NCBI RefSeq assembly: GCF_001661965.1
Contig: NZ_LYWZ01000022.1
Coordinates: forward strand, 372,001-436,000
From: Croceicoccus mobilis
Lineage (GTDB): Bacteria; Pseudomonadota; Alphaproteobacteria; Sphingomonadales; Sphingomonadaceae
Direction: 5' to 3'
DNA length: 64,000 nucleotides
Within the stretch, counting starts at the first letter, position 1, and each line of letters starts with the position of its first letter. A program made the translations under genes and the position numbers. Below the pieces are notes generated by a model. It saw only the letters and a program-made list of their open reading frames with translations. It was not told the DNA's origin and made no database searches. Below, in pieces: positions 45,879 to 54,982 of this stretch.

Positions 45879-46421
45879 ATGAGTGAAGAACAGGCGATCA
45901 TCGCAGGCGGATGCTTCTGGTGCACCGAAGCGGTGTTCCGCGATGTCATCGGCGTGAGCGAGGTTGAAAGCGGCTATATCGGCGGCACGGTCGAAAACCC
46001 GACCTATAAGCAGGTGTGCAGCGGCGAAACCGGCCATGCCGAGGCGATCCGCGTAACATTCGATACCGATGTCATCAGCTATGCCGACGTGCTCGACGTG
46101 TTCATGGGGACGCATGATCCGACCCAGCTGAACCGTCAGGGCAATGACATCGGCACCCAGTATCGCAGCGCGATCTTTCCGCTGAACGAAGCGCAGCTGG
46201 CAGGGGCCGAGGCCGCCATCCGCCGTGCCAAGGACGAGCGCGACCTGCCGGTGGTGACGACCATCGAGGAACCGACCCAGTGGTATCCGGCAGAGGACTA
46301 CCACCAGGAATATTGGGAAGGCGACGGGCAGCGTAACCCCTACTGCCTTGCCGTCATTCCACCCAAGCTGGCGAAACTCCGCAAGAGCTTTGCCAATCGG
46401 TCAAAGACACCGGCCGAATAG
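45879..46421 (+). CDS. msrA: Peptide methionine sulfoxide reductase MsrA
   Basis: 180 residues. The catalytic GGCFWC is at about residues 10-15, followed by [39 protein letters not shown] and the end EDYHQEYW. It reduces methionine-S-sulfoxide in proteins. The ATG at 45879 has AAGGAG seven bases upstream. It ends seven bases before the convergent rsmB. Confidence 0.96.
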   Translation: MSEEQAIIAGGCFWCTEAVFRDVIGVSEVESGYIGGTVENPTYKQVCSGETGHAEAIRVTFDTDVISYADVLDVFMGTHDPTQLNRQGNDIGTQYRSAIFPLNEAQLAGAEAAIRRAKDERDLPVVTTIEEPTQWYPAEDYHQEYWEGDGQRNPYCLAVIPPKLAKLRKSFANRSKTPAE

Positions 46422-46427
46422 ACAGGA

Positions 46428-47684
46428 TCAGCGGCGGGTAAAACGGGCGGCGAAAAAGCCGTCCATCCCGCCGCTGTCTGCCAGCATGCCGGGATCGGTA
46501 CGCAGCCAGCCTTCTGCGGTGGGGCTCACGCTCTCGGGCAATTCCTCGGCCTTCACCGGGACAAGCTCCAGATCGAGCGACTGCGTGGCCCAGAGTGCCT
46601 GCTCTTCGCCTTCCTCGGACTCCAGCGAACAGACAGCATAGACCAGCTGGCCATTGGGCTTCAGCCATGTGGCGGCGCGTTCAATCAGCGCTCGCTGCAA
46701 TTCAGCCAGTTCGCCAATCTGGGCCGGAAAGATGCGATGCAGTACATCAGGGTGGCGGCGGCAGGTCCCGGTTGCCGTGCATGGCGCATCCAGCAGAATT
46801 GCATCGAATTTCTGGTCCGGCTCCCATTTGAGCGCATCGGCGGTAACACTGCGGGCCTTCAGCCCGGTCCGCTTCAGATTCTCCTTCAGCAGCTTCAGCC
46901 GCCGGTCCGAAATATCGAGAGCGGTGACATCCCAGCCCGCAGCGGCAAGCTGCAACGTCTTGCCTCCGGGCGCGGCACACAGGTCCAGCGCCTCGCGCCC
47001 CTGCCCCTCGCCCAGCAAAGACGCTGGGAGCGAGGCGGCGAGATCTTGCACCCACCATGCTCCCTCTTCGAAACCGTCCAGCCCTTCAACCGCGTGACCG
47101 CGCGGGAGGCGCAAGGTTGCAGGACCGGCCTTGGCGGCATCGAGACGCTGCGCCCAATTCTCGATCTCCGCCGGCTCGCGCAGCGACAGGTCCAGCGGCG
47201 GCGGCGACGCGAGGGCTGCGGCGATCGCGTCCACCCGATCGGGCCAGGCGGCCTGCCAGCGGCTGGCCACGTTTTCAGGCAGGGTAGGAGCCTCGGGCAG
47301 CTTGGCATTCTTCCGCATCAGCGCCGAGAACACGCCATGCGCCAGCCGACGCGGACCGCCCGCCAGCAAGGGCAGGCCGGTCGCGACCACGGCATGGCCC
47401 GGAGTTTCCAGCCGCAATGCCTGCACCAGCATGATGCGCAGGACCATACGCGCCTTGGCATCATCGGGCAGCCGCTGGCGCGTGGCGCTGTCGATCAGCG
47501 TATCGAGATCGACCATCCAGCGCAGCACCTCAGCCGAGATGGCGCGCGCCAGCGCCGCATCGGCACCGCGCATGCGGCCCACCGCACGCGGCATCGCAAT
47601 ATCGAGCGTTTCACCCCGGCGCGTCACCGCGTCGAGGATCTGGAGCGCGGCCTTGCGCGCGGGGAGACCGGAAATGTCGCTCAC
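46428..47684 (-). CDS. rsmB: 16S rRNA (cytosine-967-C5)-methyltransferase
   Basis: 418 residues. An N-terminal NusB-like RNA-binding domain (RKAALQILDAVTRRGE) precedes the SAM domain: DLCAAPGGKTLQLAA, VTALDISDRRL, ILLDAPCTATGTCRRHPD (first Cys) and LVYAVCSLESEEGE (catalytic Cys). The GTG at 47684 with CAGGAA upstream is a better start than the GTG at 47717. Confidence 0.92.
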   Translation of the reverse strand: MSDISGLPARKAALQILDAVTRRGETLDIAMPRAVGRMRGADAALARAISAEVLRWMVDLDTLIDSATRQRLPDDAKARMVLRIMLVQALRLETPGHAVVATGLPLLAGGPRRLAHGVFSALMRKNAKLPEAPTLPENVASRWQAAWPDRVDAIAAALASPPPLDLSLREPAEIENWAQRLDAAKAGPATLRLPRGHAVEGLDGFEEGAWWVQDLAASLPASLLGEGQGREALDLCAAPGGKTLQLAAAGWDVTALDISDRRLKLLKENLKRTGLKARSVTADALKWEPDQKFDAILLDAPCTATGTCRRHPDVLHRIFPAQIGELAELQRALIERAATWLKPNGQLVYAVCSLESEEGEEQALWATQSLDLELVPVKAEELPESVSPTAEGWLRTDPGMLADSGGMDGFFAARFTRR

Positions 47685-47765
47685 TGGGGTTCCTGAAGTG
47701 CGGAAGTTGAGGCGCACCGCCTAGCCAAACTTGAACAGCGGCGCCAGTCGCGCCATCTTGCATCC

Positions 47766-47933
47766 ATGATCAAACGCGCAACGCAACGCCCCGAAGAGTT
47801 CAAGAAGCCCGCTCACTGGACCAGCGAACCCGCGCCCAAGCCGGGTCAGGGATCCCGGCATGAGGACGCCGAACGCCCCGACCCCACCCGCTATGGCGAC
47901 TGGGAAAAGGACGGGATCGCGATCGATTTCTGA
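47766..47933 (+). CDS. DUF1674 / succinate dehydrogenase assembly factor 4-like small protein
   Basis: 55 residues (MIKRATQRPEEFKKP ... then PTRYGDWEKDGIAIDF). The C-terminal RYGDWEKDGIAIDF is the conserved core of DUF1674, homologous to the mitochondrial SDH assembly factor SDHAF4, which binds flavinylated SdhA. It is typically a single small gene near rsmB in alphaproteobacteria, as here. Confidence 0.88.
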   Translation: MIKRATQRPEEFKKPAHWTSEPAPKPGQGSRHEDAERPDPTRYGDWEKDGIAIDF

Positions 47934-47950
47934 ACGCTGGCGACCTTTGA

Positions 47951-48379
47951 TTACTGGTCGATGACCCGCGTTTCCGGGTGATGCTTGTCGAGATGCTTGC
48001 GAATGATGCGCAGGTTTTTCGTATTTGACCGGAACAGCAGGTCGAAGGCATCGCCCACAACCGGCACTGCGCCAATGGCCGTATCGACAGCGACATTCGC
48101 GCCCATGCGCCAGAGCTGCCATTTCGGCAGGCCCAGATTGCGCGCTTCCCATACGATATAGGCGCCCATGGCCGCCGTCATGATATCGCCAAGGACCGGG
48201 ATCAGACCCGCGACGGCATCAAGGCCCACGGCATAATTGATACCGGGAATGCGGAAGCTGCGCTCCAGCACCTGTTCCAGCATTTCGACCCGCTGACGGA
48301 TCGACCGGGGGTCGGTGCCAAGCCCGACCATCTGACTGTCGAAACGCGCCTGTTCGCGCATCCTGTCCTCATCCATCAT
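47951..48379 (-). CDS. DUF4112 domain protein
   Basis: 142 residues. Two hydrophobic segments, YAVGLDAVAGLIPVLGDIMTAAMGAYIVW and VAVDTAIGAVPVVGDAFDLLF (each partly shown), carry the paired GL-P-GD motifs of DUF4112. It is probably an inner-membrane protein of unknown function. Several in-frame ATGs lie near the start; AGGGGG lies directly before the first. Confidence 0.88.
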   Translation of the reverse strand: MMDEDRMREQARFDSQMVGLGTDPRSIRQRVEMLEQVLERSFRIPGINYAVGLDAVAGLIPVLGDIMTAAMGAYIVWEARNLGLPKWQLWRMGANVAVDTAIGAVPVVGDAFDLLFRSNTKNLRIIRKHLDKHHPETRVIDQ

Positions 48380-48384
48380 GCCCC

Positions 48385-49842
48385 CTAGGTGGGGTCAAGA
48401 GCGAGCTGAGACAAGGGATGCACGCCCAGCGGGTTCACCGCGAAGCGATCGATGGAGCCGCGCACGAGCGAAAAACGGATCGGCGGACCCAGCGGAATAT
48501 AACCTCCTGCCTCCTCGATCAGCCTTTCGGCCTGCGCCATCAATGCGCGGCGCCGTGCATCGTCGGCTTCGGTATTGGCCGCGCGTACGAAGGCATCACC
48601 TTCCTCGCTGCAGGCAGCACGCGTGACAGAGCAGTTGAGCCGATTGAGATACCAGCGCGCCATGCGATAGCGCGCAACCTCGTCGATCAGCCAGAAATCC
48701 GATTCATCGGCTTCGCCAGCCCTTTCGAGCGAAAGGCCGATCGCCGCAAGGTCACGCTGCAGCTGAGCCAGCAGGACATCCCCGCCCCGCCCCGGCGGAA
48801 GGTCGATTGTCAGCGCAGGAATGGCGTCATTGGCAGATATCCACGCCTGTACCCGCGCCCTTGCCACGTTTTGCCGCTCCTCCATCGATAGCCCGCTCCA
48901 GCGCCTGTCGGTCGGCGCCCGGCTATCGGGCAGTGCGGTCGGGACGATATGGGTCGTGGGCACCCAGCCGCCGACATTGAAGGGTTCGATCAGCTCCCCG
49001 CGATTGATCGCCATGGCAACCGCCTCGCGGTTTTCGGGGTTCGACAGGAAACCGACCTCGTGCCGCGCCACGCCCAGTCCGAAAAGGCCCAGCACCGGAT
49101 CGAGCCGGATTGCACCGCGCAAAAGGCCGCCCTTCTGCACATGCGGCAGCGCGTCTATACCGCCGCCGAGCAGGATCTGGGCACCGCCCGACTGAAACAG
49201 ATCGACGGCCTGTTTCGGCGGATCGATCCTGATTTCGAGCGCTTCTGCCCCGAGCCAAGGGCTGGTCATATTGTCGGCCGCGACCATCGGCGGCAGCAGC
49301 GAGAAGGCATCGCCATCGGCCTCTATCCGCATGGCATCGGGCTGGCCCTCCGTGTCGAGCGCGAGTTCGGGCCCTGCAAGCAGGTTGAGAAATTCGGGGA
49401 CCGGCTGGGTCAGGCGCACCTCTATCACGCGGCGGGTCCGGGCATGGATCGCTTCGATGAGGCCAAGGTCGAGGCCCAGCGCCTGTCCGTCCTGCCGGGC
49501 AATGCGTTCGTCCAGCGCCTTGCGCACGTCGGACGCCAGAATCGCCTCCCCTTCTGCGTCGCCCATCTCGCGCAGGCGGAAAATATAGCTCAGGCCGTCG
49601 TCCGTCACGATCCAGCTTTCCGCCAAGCCGGGAGAGATGCGCCCCTCGGCGTCGAACGAGACGAGCCCTTCGTGCGTGGCTGCGCGCAGGATAGCGGCCG
49701 CCTGCTCCAGCGGCATGTCATCGGATTGCGCCTTTCCGGCATCACCGATCAGCACGACATCGACGGCTGCGCCATTGTCGCTGCCGCAACCCGAGACAGC
49801 GAGGCCGGCACATGCGGCAAGCAGGGTAAGGAGAGTCCTCAT
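48385..49842 (-). CDS. Family 5 solute-binding lipoprotein (peptide/nickel ABC type)
   Basis: 485 residues with a lipoprotein signal (lipobox AVSGC, Cys at about 19). The SBP_bac_5 pattern is visible: ATHEGLVSFDAEGRISPGLAESWIVTDDGLSYIFRLRE, then NREAVAMAINRGELIEPF and a C-terminal GGYIPLGPPIRFSLVR. Expected to be periplasmic or membrane-anchored and to bind peptides or similar ligands; no permease genes adjoin it. It is shorter than typical 520-540-residue members. Confidence 0.82.
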   Translation of the reverse strand: MRTLLTLLAACAGLAVSGCGSDNGAAVDVVLIGDAGKAQSDDMPLEQAAAILRAATHEGLVSFDAEGRISPGLAESWIVTDDGLSYIFRLREMGDAEGEAILASDVRKALDERIARQDGQALGLDLGLIEAIHARTRRVIEVRLTQPVPEFLNLLAGPELALDTEGQPDAMRIEADGDAFSLLPPMVAADNMTSPWLGAEALEIRIDPPKQAVDLFQSGGAQILLGGGIDALPHVQKGGLLRGAIRLDPVLGLFGLGVARHEVGFLSNPENREAVAMAINRGELIEPFNVGGWVPTTHIVPTALPDSRAPTDRRWSGLSMEERQNVARARVQAWISANDAIPALTIDLPPGRGGDVLLAQLQRDLAAIGLSLERAGEADESDFWLIDEVARYRMARWYLNRLNCSVTRAACSEEGDAFVRAANTEADDARRRALMAQAERLIEEAGGYIPLGPPIRFSLVRGSIDRFAVNPLGVHPLSQLALDPT

Positions 49843-49901
49843 ACCGCCTGTCTAGCAAGCGGCAGAGACAAGGTCAGCATGGGTTTGAAGGTTGTGAAAC
49901 T

Positions 49902-50261
49902 TCAGTCTTCGCTGTCGCGGGACGATGCGGAGACGTCGTTTTTTTCGTCCTCGCTTTCGGGAAGATCGACATCGGCGACCGGAAACTGGACGTTGGCTGC
50001 GCGAATCGGTTCGTCGAAAGCGATGCCGCAACGGTCACCAGCCGCCCAGGCGACCTGGCCACCGACCAGGCCGACATTGCGCAGGTCGACATAGACCCGC
50101 GTGCCACGCGAAACGCGCATGGCCCCTTCGGCCATGACACCCGAATCCGAGATATTACGGAGCTTTACCTCAAAAGGAGCGCCATCGCGCTCCAGTCGCA
50201 TCTCTGCGACGAGGAACAGCGAGTCGCGGCCATGCCTGCGGTTTTCGTGGCGGTCGATCAT
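49902..50261 (-). CDS. PilZ-domain protein
   Basis: 119 residues. It starts with NRRHGRDSLFLVAEMRL, whose arginines match the RxxxR c-di-GMP motif, and has LRNISDSGVMAEG, the D/NxSxxG element, then GGQVAWAAGDRCGIAFDEPI. It is probably a c-di-GMP-responsive or derived small cytoplasmic protein. The acidic tail (PESEDEKNDV) is low complexity. Confidence 0.8.
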   Translation of the reverse strand: MIDRHENRRHGRDSLFLVAEMRLERDGAPFEVKLRNISDSGVMAEGAMRVSRGTRVYVDLRNVGLVGGQVAWAAGDRCGIAFDEPIRAANVQFPVADVDLPESEDEKNDVSASSRDSED

Positions 50262-50485
50262 CGCGCGTTTCCCTGGGGACAGCGTATCCGTTCACGAACA
50301 GAGATGCTCTTCTGTCCGCGGCGATATGACCTCACTAAAGAAAGAGAGCTAAGAAAGTCTAAAGCGCATTCGGACTATCCCCAACGGCAACTTGCTGTGC
50401 CGCATCGGGACATAAGGGGATATGGTTAACGCATGAGGGTGCCGGACCCGAAAAGGCCCGGCGCCATCGCTTTCGAAAAAAGACG
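50262..50485. other. Intergenic region between PilZ gene and dksA
   Basis: 224 bases, no gene supported. A GC-rich hairpin at 50441-50462 (GCCGGACC with GGCCCGGC around CGAAAA) lies just past the dksA stop and could end that transcript, but lacks a T-run. Confidence 0.45.
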
Positions 50486-50953
50486 TCAGTCGTCGCGCGA
50501 AATCTTCTCGCGACGCTCGTGGGCCTCCTGGGCCTCCACGGTCATGGTCGCGATCGGACGGGCAATCAGGCGGCCAAGGCCGATCGGTTCGCCGGTGACT
50601 TCGCAATAGCCGTATTCGCCCTCGTCGATGCGGCGCAGCGCCGAATCGATCTTCGAGATCAGCTTGCGCTGACGGTCACGGGTGCGAAGTTCGATGCCCC
50701 AGTCGGTTTCGCTCGATGCGCGATCGTTGAGATCGGGCTCACGGATCGGGCCATCCTGCAGGTTCTGCAGCGTGCCTGCCGAGATATCGAGTATCGATTG
50801 CTTCCATTCGACCAGAAGGTTGCGAAAGAATTCCAGCTGCTCCGGGCCCATGTAAGGCTCGTCCGCACTTGGAACGTAATCCCCCGTCATTGCGTTGCGG
50901 GCTGCCGCAAGATCGTCGAAGTTACCCGCCGAAACGCTCAAGCTTGTCGCCAT
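50486..50953 (-). CDS. dksA: DksA/TraR-family RNA polymerase-binding regulator
   Basis: 155 residues. A coiled-coil region (PEQLEFFRNLLVEWKQSILDI) is followed by the C-terminal globular domain. The zinc-finger region reads GYCEVTGEPIGLGRL, with only one Cys where four are usual, as in other alphaproteobacterial zinc-independent DksA proteins. It works with ppGpp at RNA polymerase. It is divergent from the gene at 51236. Confidence 0.93.
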   Translation of the reverse strand: MATSLSVSAGNFDDLAAARNAMTGDYVPSADEPYMGPEQLEFFRNLLVEWKQSILDISAGTLQNLQDGPIREPDLNDRASSETDWGIELRTRDRQRKLISKIDSALRRIDEGEYGYCEVTGEPIGLGRLIARPIATMTVEAQEAHERREKISRDD

Positions 50954-51235
50954 CCATTTTCTCCGTGAGGGAGCCGATGATCCGACCGGCGACCCCCAAA
51001 TTCGATCCCCACACGCGCGGCCCTATAGATCGGTGGCGATTCGGGCACAAGCGCATCTCTCGAATTTCAGTAATACCATGCACAGATTAAGCTATGCCGA
51101 ACAAAGTGATCGTTCCAGGTTTGTCGCTTCGCATTGACTTTGCGCAACTATCATTAACGGCTTGTTGACCATTGTGAGCGAGGCTTTCCCTCGCGCCGCC
51201 AAAGGGGGAAGGCGCTTCACAGGGGGTTTAGAGTG
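50954..51235. other. Divergent intergenic region dksA / Sel1-like gene
   Basis: 282 bases with no gene. An AT-richer stretch around 51058-51170 (TTGACTTTGCGC at 51134, TTGACC at 51164) looks promoter-like for the plus-strand gene. Nothing more specific is seen. Confidence 0.4.
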
Positions 51236-51571
51236 ATGGGTTACCTCGATCATGATGCGCTGGACCGGGCGATGGCATTTGCCCGCACGCAGGCAAAGAA
51301 CACCGATTTCTTAAATACTTACGGAGATCTGGCTGCACGTGGTGACGACGACGCGCTCTTTTCGCTCGGCTGCGCCTTCTCGACCGGCAGCCATGGCATC
51401 GGCTGCGACATGATCGAAGCGCATAAATGGTTCAACCTCGCCGCCGCACGCGGCCATGAGGATGCATCGAACTGCCGCGCCGAGGTCGCCGAGGAGATGA
51501 GCGCGCGCGAAATCGCCGAAGCGCAGCGCCGTGCCCGCGCATGGCTAAAGGAAGCGCGCGCTCGTCATTGA
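51236..51571 (+). CDS. Small Sel1-repeat-like protein
   Basis: 111 residues. LFSLGCAFSTGSHGIGCDMIEAHKWFNLAAARGHEDASNCRA is one Sel1/TPR-like repeat (about 39-80), followed by a basic helical tail. A partner-binding helical protein is the best description; the function is unknown. AAGGGGGAAGG and AGGGGG precede the start; a GTG one codon earlier is an alternative. Confidence 0.8.
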   Translation: MGYLDHDALDRAMAFARTQAKNTDFLNTYGDLAARGDDDALFSLGCAFSTGSHGIGCDMIEAHKWFNLAAARGHEDASNCRAEVAEEMSAREIAEAQRRARAWLKEARARH

Positions 51572-51574
51572 ACG

Positions 51575-52726
51575 CTAACTCCGCCTGAACGGGGCAAGCG
51601 AGCGCAAGGTCTCGCGCTCTGCCCCCATCGCGTGGCGTTCGTGCACGAGATAATCGGCCACGGCGGCGCGGAAACCATCATGCGGGATGAAATGGGCCGA
51701 ATGGGTGGCGACCGGCTCATATCCGCGCGCCAGCTTGTGCGAGCCTTGCGCGCCAGCCTCCACCCGTTTCAGACCGCGCTCGATGGCGACATCGATGGCC
51801 TGATAATAACACAGCTCGAAATGCAGGAACGGCTTGTCGATCACGGTACCCCAATAGCGGCCGTACAGAGCTTCCGGTCCAGCAAAATTCAGGGCGCCTG
51901 CCACCGGCATGTCGTCTTCGTAGGCGTCATCTTCGTAGGCTAGGATCAGCACGATCTCTTCTGCCATGCGCTGACCCATAAGGTCGAAAGCTTCACGGGT
52001 GAGATATGGCTGGCCCCATTTGCGCGCGCCCGTATCCTGATAGAACATCCAGAACGCATCCCAATGTTCAGGTCGCAAGCCATCGCCGGAAAGCTTTTCG
52101 ATCCGCAGGCCTTCGACGGCGCGGGCGCGTTCCTTGCGGATCGCCTTGCGCTTGCGGGAGGCGAGCGTGGCGAGGAAGGCGTCGAAATCCTGAAAACCAT
52201 CGTTCGACCAGTGAAACTGGATATCCTCACGGATCAGCCAGCCCGCCTCTTCGAACAGGTGCAATTGTTCTGGCGCGATAAAGGTCGCATGGGCGCTAGA
52301 GAGGTCCTCGCTCGTCACCAGCGCCTCGGCTCCGCGTAGCATCAGCCGGGCATCGTCCTCGCAGGCCGCCAGGACACGCGGGCCGGTCGCCGGGGTGAAG
52401 GGAACCGAGATCTGCAGCTTGGGGTAATAGCTGCCCCCCGCCCTATGCCAAGCATCGGCCCAGGCGTGATCGAAAACATATTCGCCCTGGCTATGCGATT
52501 TCAGATAGGCAGGCAGTGCCGCCCGGATCGGCGTGACGCCATCACCCAGCACCAGTGGCGCGGGCGCCCAGCCCGTGCCGGGACCGACGCTGCCCGATTC
52601 TTCGAGCAGTTGCAGGAAACGGTGGCTTGTAAACGGATTGCCGCCGGGCTCGAGCGCGTCCCACTCGCTTTCATCGATGGCGCCGACGGCACCCGCCAGC
52701 CGGATGGCGAGATCGCCTTCGCTCAC
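51575..52726 (-). CDS. GNAT/FemAB-like acyltransferase (COG3146)
   Basis: 383 residues. GNPFTSHRFLQLLEESGSVG near the start, RKRKAIRKERARA and the C-terminal GAQGSHKLARGYEPV are conserved in the COG3146 (DUF482) group, a duplicated acyltransferase fold of uncertain substrate. The GTG start overlaps the GDPD stop by four bases (GTGA). Confidence 0.82.
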   Translation of the reverse strand: MSEGDLAIRLAGAVGAIDESEWDALEPGGNPFTSHRFLQLLEESGSVGPGTGWAPAPLVLGDGVTPIRAALPAYLKSHSQGEYVFDHAWADAWHRAGGSYYPKLQISVPFTPATGPRVLAACEDDARLMLRGAEALVTSEDLSSAHATFIAPEQLHLFEEAGWLIREDIQFHWSNDGFQDFDAFLATLASRKRKAIRKERARAVEGLRIEKLSGDGLRPEHWDAFWMFYQDTGARKWGQPYLTREAFDLMGQRMAEEIVLILAYEDDAYEDDMPVAGALNFAGPEALYGRYWGTVIDKPFLHFELCYYQAIDVAIERGLKRVEAGAQGSHKLARGYEPVATHSAHFIPHDGFRAAVADYLVHERHAMGAERETLRSLAPFRRS

Positions 52727-53463
52727 CTCAGCCCTTCTCCTTCGGCGATGGGCGCATCGCAGAAGCGCGCCGCACGGGCGGCAAGACGCGTGCTACGCGC
52801 GGTCCAGCCCAGCACGGCAAGCCCTTCGCGCCGGTAACGGGCGACAAGCGGATCGGGGAGGTCATTGAGATCACAGGCCAGAAAATCGGGATCCAGCCGC
52901 GAAATCGCAAGGGCCCGCTGCGCGCCGAATTGCCCGGCCAAGCCAGATGCCCGAAATTCGCGGCGACCGTTCACGAGGCCGATAGGCGAATGCGGCACGC
53001 GGGCCTGCAGCCAGCGCATCGGGCGCGGGTCGAAGCTCATCAAAGCGACCGGTCCGCGATAGCTGCGAACCGCGCGCGCCGTGGCGCGTGCCAGCGGTAG
53101 CCAGTCGACATCAGGGCGCGACTTCACCTCGACCAGCAGGGGCACGCGACCCGCGATCAGGTTTAGCAATTCATCCAGCCGCGCGATGGCACCGCTGTCA
53201 CGGTTCAGGGCGATCTGGCCCAGTTCCTTCGCACTGCGCTTGCGTACCGGACCGTCTTCGCCGGTCAGGCGGTCCAGCGTCCAGTCATGGAAGACCATCG
53301 CCTCGCCATCGCGGCTAAGTTGCACATCGCATTCGACGCCAAGGCCCCGCGCCATTGCGGCCTGAGCCGCGGGCAGCGAGTTTTCAAGCCAGCCATCGGG
53401 CGCATGCAGGCCGCGATGAGCATAGACCCAATCGCTCAGCCAAGCGGAGGACGCCGGCCGCAA
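52723..53463 (-). CDS. Glycerophosphodiester phosphodiesterase
   Basis: 246 residues. The GDPD signature: AHRGLHAP (first His), ENSLPAAQAAMARGLGVECDVQLSRDG split around the Glu/Asp metal ligands, FHDWTLDRLT (second His) and LVEVKSR. It hydrolyses glycerophosphodiesters to glycerol 3-phosphate and an alcohol. No signal peptide, so cytoplasmic. The start is a TTG with GGAG upstream, three bases after the ridA stop. Confidence 0.9.
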   Translation of the reverse strand: MRPASSAWLSDWVYAHRGLHAPDGWLENSLPAAQAAMARGLGVECDVQLSRDGEAMVFHDWTLDRLTGEDGPVRKRSAKELGQIALNRDSGAIARLDELLNLIAGRVPLLVEVKSRPDVDWLPLARATARAVRSYRGPVALMSFDPRPMRWLQARVPHSPIGLVNGRREFRASGLAGQFGAQRALAISRLDPDFLACDLNDLPDPLVARYRREGLAVLGWTARSTRLAARAARFCDAPIAEGEGLR

Positions 53464-53466
53464 GGC

Positions 53467-53937
53467 TTACTCCGGCTTCACCGCGATGATGGCGTCGACC
53501 TCGACCGGAACGCCCAGCGGCAGGATCGGCACGCCGACCGCGCTGCGGGCATGGCGGCCCATGTCGCCGAAGACTTCCATCATCAGGTCGGATGCGCCGT
53601 TCACGACCTTGGGCTGGTCAATGAAATCGCCGGTTGAATTGACGAAACCGCCCAGCTTCAGCACCCGCTCCACCCGGTCGAGCGAACCGAGCGCCGCTTT
53701 CGCCTGGGCCAGGATCATGATGCCGCATGCGCGCGCAGCGGCAACGCCTTCATCCAATGTCACGCTTTCGCCCAGCCGCCCCTTGACCAGCTGGCCATCG
53801 ATGAAGGGAAGCTGGCCCGAAACATGCAGCAGCCCGCCATGTTCAACCGCCGCGACATAGCTGGCCACGGGCGCCGCCGGTTCGGGAAGCTTGATTCCCA
53901 GCTCCGCCAGCCGCTTGTCGATGCTCTTCGCTCTCAT
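53467..53937 (-). CDS. RidA family (YjgF/UK114) protein
   Basis: 156 residues. GLLHVSGQLPFIDGQLVKGRLG and the C-terminal VPILPLGVPVEVDAIIAV are characteristic, but the usual catalytic Arg of canonical RidA (in the NVR/CRV motif) is not seen in GGFVNSTGDF. It may belong to a divergent YjgF subgroup. It overlaps the HAD gene stop/start by four bases. Confidence 0.87.
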   Translation of the reverse strand: MRAKSIDKRLAELGIKLPEPAAPVASYVAAVEHGGLLHVSGQLPFIDGQLVKGRLGESVTLDEGVAAARACGIMILAQAKAALGSLDRVERVLKLGGFVNSTGDFIDQPKVVNGASDLMMEVFGDMGRHARSAVGVPILPLGVPVEVDAIIAVKPE

Positions 53938-54608
53938 GAAAACTCCTTGATCCTATCCAGCAGCCACGGGAGGGCCTGCTGCCAATCGTCGATGCGGGCA
54001 TGTGCGTCGCCCGCCTTGAACGCGCAATCGACATGCGGTGCGACCGCCGGTTCACCCACCAGATGCAGGCGGATGACATCGGGCGCGCATTGCGCGACCG
54101 AGGCGTGATGCACGGCGAGATCGTCGATAAAAAAGGCAGGGCGCGGATTGCCCGCCGCATCGCTGCCGCGCTCATCGAGGATACGGCGCAGGGCCGGACC
54201 CTTGGGCCCCTGGTTCGTATAGACCGGAATGTCGATGCCGAACTGCGCGAGCTGGCGCATGCGGTCTTCGCGCCGGAAATCCATGAGATTGGTCAGCACG
54301 ACAACCTCGGCATGTCCGGCCAGCGTGCGGATCGCGTCAATGGCGCCGGGCACTTCGTCCTGCCGGTGCATCTCGTCGTCAAAGAAGGCGCCCAGCTTCT
54401 CCCACACCTCATCGGGTTCTAGGACCGTGCCGTCGCGGTGGCGCAGCGCTTCGGCGAAACCATGCTCGACGCTCATGTCGATCGCATGGTCCTCGGCCAG
54501 CCATTCGCGGAAATGGACCACCATGCGCAACAGCACTTCGTCGCAATCGGTGATGACCAGCGGACGGGTGGTGGAAACAGGGGCGGAATCGGAAATCGTG
54601 TCAGCCAT
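53934..54608 (-). CDS. HAD-superfamily hydrolase
   Basis: 224 residues. Motif I is VITDCDEVLL (nucleophile Asp), motif II VVVLTNL, and motif III/IV lies around QGPKGPALRRIL and AFFIDDLAVH. A phosphatase of unknown substrate. It belongs to the HAD-ridA-GDPD-GNAT operon. Confidence 0.88.
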   Translation of the reverse strand: MADTISDSAPVSTTRPLVITDCDEVLLRMVVHFREWLAEDHAIDMSVEHGFAEALRHRDGTVLEPDEVWEKLGAFFDDEMHRQDEVPGAIDAIRTLAGHAEVVVLTNLMDFRREDRMRQLAQFGIDIPVYTNQGPKGPALRRILDERGSDAAGNPRPAFFIDDLAVHHASVAQCAPDVIRLHLVGEPAVAPHVDCAFKAGDAHARIDDWQQALPWLLDRIKEFS

Positions 54609-54618
54609 TGGCGCCCCC

Positions 54619-54897
54619 TTACATCTCGTAGTCGGGCGGGGCCAGCACGTTGCGCGCCGCGATGATCGATTCGGGCGATAGGCTGAGCGCTTCGGATGCC
54701 GCCATCAGATCGCCCTCGTGATTCGCGAGGAAATCGAGAACCGATCCGAGAACGGACGGATCGCTGAGAGCGAAGCGCAGATGATCGGGATCCATCCCCG
54801 TAAGCGAGAGCAGGCGCTGCGCCCTGTCGTCGTCGCTCAGCACCCATGAAAGTGCCATGAGCGCAACAGTCGCTGCATCGGGCCGTTCAGAATCCAT
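54619..54897 (-). CDS. DUF3572 family protein
   Basis: 92 residues, helical. It contains AATVALMALSWVLSDDDRAQRLLSLTGM and DFLANHEGDLMAASEALSLSPE (each partly shown), matching DUF3572. Function unknown. It is divergent from divK, as in other sphingomonads. No clear ribosome site is visible. Confidence 0.82.
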   Translation of the reverse strand: MDSERPDAATVALMALSWVLSDDDRAQRLLSLTGMDPDHLRFALSDPSVLGSVLDFLANHEGDLMAASEALSLSPESIIAARNVLAPPDYEM

Positions 54898-54982
54898 AAA
54901 CACTGTTGTCGAGCGCGGCTCGACCTCCTACACGTTTGGTCGCGCATCGCACTCATTTCGTCGATCCGCTAGGGGGTTAGCC

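Noticed and set aside
48385-49842. Part of a complete peptide ABC transporter operon
   Set aside because: No permease or ATPase genes adjoin it on either side.
50441-50462. Strong dksA terminator
   Set aside because: The hairpin is present but no T-run follows on the dksA transcript, so it is noted only within the intergenic entry.
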